A stretch of 18,522 nt of DNA from NCBI GenBank assembly GCA_001584585.1, contig LSYV01000037.1, positions 790,786 through 809,307 on the forward strand, written 5' to 3'. The notes under the pieces were generated by a model that searched no databases, was not told where the DNA came from, and saw nothing but the letters and a program-made list of their open reading frames with translations. A program made the position numbers and the translations under genes. Below are positions 16,095 through 18,522 of this stretch, in pieces (positions within the stretch are counted from its first letter, which is position 1; every line of letters begins with the position of its first letter). The stretch comes from Gonium pectorale (lineage: Eukaryota; Chlorophyta; Chlorophyceae; Chlamydomonadales; Volvocaceae).

Positions 16095-18522
16095 ATGGCG
16101 CCTAAAGGCAGGGTCGCGGACTTAGAGGCTAAGCTCAGCAGCAAGGAAGCGGAGCTCCAGGCAGCACAAGCGGCCCTAGCGAAGGCGGAGGCGTCGCGCG
16201 CCAAGCTCAAGCAATACTTGGTGGGGTTCCCGGGGGAGGGGCTGGCGCACCGAGGCCCCGGGGACATGACCCCCTGCCTCACCATAACCACACACAGAGT
16301 TGTCTGGTGAGCTTATGGGCCCTGAATCGGAAGCAGCTGGCAGGCGCAGGTGCATGTCAAGAGGGGTTCTGTGGTACCCCAACCCCTCCCTGTCCCCACA
16401 CATGTACACCCCTCCCCCGTTCTCAGCTCTTCCTATCCCGTCCTCCCTCGCTTCGCTGCCCGCCGGCCCCCACAGGAGGCCTTCCGTGAGCAGGCTGTTA
16501 ACACCACCGCTGTCATCGGCCAGTTCCGGCAGCTGCAGGAGGAGCACAGCGCGCTAAAGGACCAGCACGCCACACTCCAACAGGAGCTAGAGCGCCTCAG
16601 GGGCAGCAAAGCCCAGGCCCAGGGGGCCGCACCGAGTGCAGCGCCACCGGACGGTCAAGCTCGGGTGCCGGCAGCAGCAGCAGCAGCGGCAGCAGCAGAG
16701 CCCGCAGGCGCGGCCGGCAGCGCCGTTGCGCAGCCCGACCAGGCACAGGGGTGGGAAACGCGGGCGCTGCAGCAGCAGCTGTCGCGTCTGCAGGAGGAGA
16801 ACTCCCGCGCCGCAGCGGAGCTCCGCCAGCTGCGGCAGCAGCTCCAGAGCCTTCAGGCCGAGCACGGTCGGCTGCGGGACGAGCACCAACGTTCACGGGA
16901 ACGCCAGCAGCAGCAGCACGGAGCAGTTGCCGCCGACCGCCGGATTGAGAGCGCCCTAGCGCTCAACGGAGGCCATGCCGCTGACGCAGGTGCCGGTCCG
17001 CCGCACACCGACCAAGGGGAACAGCTGCGGCGGCTGCAGGACACCATCCAGGAGCTGCGCGCGCAGCTAGCGGCGGCCCTGATTCGCGACGACAAGGGGC
17101 ACGAGCGCTTCGACGGGGACGGGGACAGGGACAAGGAGGCGCGGGAGGGGCTCCCTCCGGCGCGCGCGGCCTCGACTGCCGCCGCCCGGGGCGCGCGGGG
17201 CCAGCCGGGCGCCAGGAGGCGCCACGCCGGCAGCGATAGCGCGCCGCTGTCTGTAGCCGCCAGCGCCGCCACCGCCAGCAGCGACGGAGAGAGCAGCGAA
17301 GCGGCAGAAGAGGCGGCGGCGGGGGCGAACGCCAGCCGCGCGGGGTGGCAGCAGAAGCAAGAGCGGGCAGCGGCGGGGCAGGAGGCGCAGCGCTTGGTGG
17401 CGGAGGCCCGGGCCGCGGAGCTGCGGCGTCAGGCGGCTGAGGAGGCGCTCGAGGAGGCGCGGCGGCAGGTGGCGGCAGCGGCGCATCGGGAGGCGGCGCA
17501 TCGAGAGGCAATGGAGGAGCTCAGGGTACGTCTGGCGGGCGGGGACTGGTTGCTGACCCACTGCGGAGTCGACCCAGCCGGCCTTGTGTTGGATGTACGC
17601 GTACGCTGGGGCTTTTGCTTCCAGCCCTTTTTTTGGCATTTTCCATCTTATGCCTCGACCGCTTGCCTGTGCCCACAGGCCCAGCTGCAGGCTCTGCAGG
17701 CCATGGTGACCCAACAGGGCGTCATGCTTGGCCGCCACAGCGCAGCGCTGTCGACCCACGGGTCGCAGCTTGCGGAGCAGCGGAGCGCGACAGAGCATGC
17801 CTCCGCCGAGGTGGCGCGCCTGGCAGCGGCGCAGCGCAGCTCGGCGGCGGCGGCGCAGCGCGACGCGGCCGCGGCGCTGGCGGCGGTGGAGTCGCGCCTG
17901 GGCGGCCGCATCGACGCGGTGGCGGCGGCGGGGGCGGCGCTGGCGGGACGGCTCGGGGAGGTGGAGTCTCGCGGCGAGGCGGTGCGCTGCCGGTTGGAGG
18001 GCGTGGCGGCGCAGGTGCGCGATGTGGTGCGGACGCACTGCGTGCTGCGCCAGGCCTTTGGAGGCGGCGGCGGAGCTGTCGGAGGCGGAGCGGCGGAGCT
18101 AAATGAGCCGGACGGGCCCGGCGGCGCTGCGGCTTCGGCTCTGGTGCCCTGGTCGCCCGTCCCGGCGGGCGGTTGGGGCCGCGAGGCAGGGACGCCGCCC
18201 ACGGCCGGTGCGGCGCCGTCGTTGTCCCTGCCGCTGCTTGAGGCGCCGGGCCCGGGGCCGGGGTTGCGGCCCCATGCAACCGAGTCGGGCGGCGGCTGGA
18301 CAGGCCCGCCACCGGCCGGTGCTGAGGCGGCAGCTGAACCCGGGGGACACCGCGACAAGCGCCGGCGGCTGGACGAGCCTACCGCCGCCGCGGCGCCCGC
18401 GGGAGGCGCATGGGCCGCGGTCGCGGCCGGCCCGCCCTCCGCCGGCCTGGGAGGCGGCAGCCCGCAGGTACAGCAGCTGGCGCGCCCACACCCGTCGCTG
18501 GGATCTGACCGGGCGCTGGACC
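16095..18522 (+). CDS. Unrecognised Gln/Ala-rich coiled-coil protein, 5' part
   Basis: Exons 16095-16220, 16476-17525 and 17679 to the window end join in phase 0 and give at least 673 residues with no stop. I do not recognise the family. Residues 5-42 (exon 1), about 55-86, 137-188, 222-243, and about 335 through 480 across the exon 2/3 junction are rich in Gln, Glu, Arg, Leu and Ala with heptad-like spacing, so long coiled coils are likely. Between them are low-complexity linkers: a nine-residue poly-Ala run (108-116) encoded mainly by GCA, a QQQQ run, and an acidic DGDGD stretch (about 255-259). The C-terminal half (from about 520) is Gly/Pro/Ala-rich and disordered-looking, with a KRRR cluster at 619-622 that resembles a nuclear localisation signal. 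The start ATG is the first in frame of exon 1. A structural or nuclear scaffold role is possible, not shown. Confidence 0.72.
16671..16697 (+). repeat. GCA trinucleotide tract coding poly-Ala
   Basis: Nine alanine codons in a row, eight GCA and one GCG, code for residues 108-116 of the coiled-coil protein. GCA is a minor Ala codon in such GC-rich algae, which suggests expansion of a CAG-type microsatellite within the exon. Confidence 0.8.
17526..17678 (+). other. Stop-free 153-nt intron in the coiled-coil gene
   Basis: It begins GTACGT, ends in a pyrimidine-rich stretch with CCCACAG, and has T-runs unlike its flanking exons, so it looks like a real intron. Its length is 51 codons and the frame passes through with no stop. 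Retention would insert 51 residues (Trp/Phe/Cys-rich, unlike the polar coiled coil) rather than truncate the protein. Confidence 0.7.

Noticed and set aside
17067..18038. Long minus-strand open frame (323 codons) under the coiled-coil gene
   Set aside because: It is antisense to a frame with better codon use and consistent splice sites. Its Arg/Pro/Leu-rich product is typical of the antisense of GC-rich coding DNA.

Overview
This is nuclear DNA of a green alga, most likely a chlamydomonadalean (volvocine-type) species. The evidence is the very high GC content, small coding exons split by GC-rich GT-AG introns, an (SPPPP)n cell-wall protein gene, TGTAA-type poly(A) signals and a uL3 ribosomal protein of plant/algal type. 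The genus is inferred; no search could be run. I rebuilt five protein-coding genes by joining exons through splice sites and checking that every junction keeps phase.

Layout: (1) 140-1843, minus, the 5' part of a secreted proline-rich protein gene whose 3' end lies before the window. (2) 3672-7203, plus, a five-exon TrmL-like SPOUT tRNA 2'-O-methyltransferase (232 aa). (3) 8296-11716, minus, a seven-exon gene for ribosomal protein uL3/RPL3 (386 aa). (4) 13202-15725, minus, a six-exon eEF1A lysine methyltransferase of the EEF1AKMT1/EFM5 family (192 aa). (5) 16095 to the window end, plus, the 5' part of an unrecognised Gln/Ala-rich coiled-coil protein with a KRRR-type nuclear signal. Genes 2 and 3 converge and gene pairs 1/2 and 4/5 diverge; the 4/5 gap is only 369 bp.

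Three neighbouring genes act on translation: decoding (tRNA wobble methylation), the ribosome peptidyl-transferase centre (uL3) and elongation factor modification. They are separate genes, not an operon. The non-coding space carries most of the unusual structure: a 119/120-nt imperfect inverted repeat enclosing the last TrmL exon, a duplicated splice-acceptor pseudo-exon in TrmL intron 1, a 30-nt sequence shared in opposite orientation between the window edge and an EEF1AKMT1 intron, a 14-nt minisatellite, strong G-quadruplex tracts, and a stop-free in-frame intron in the coiled-coil gene.

I found no mobile-element ORF, CRISPR array, rRNA or tRNA, and nothing that amounts to a clearly new biological system.
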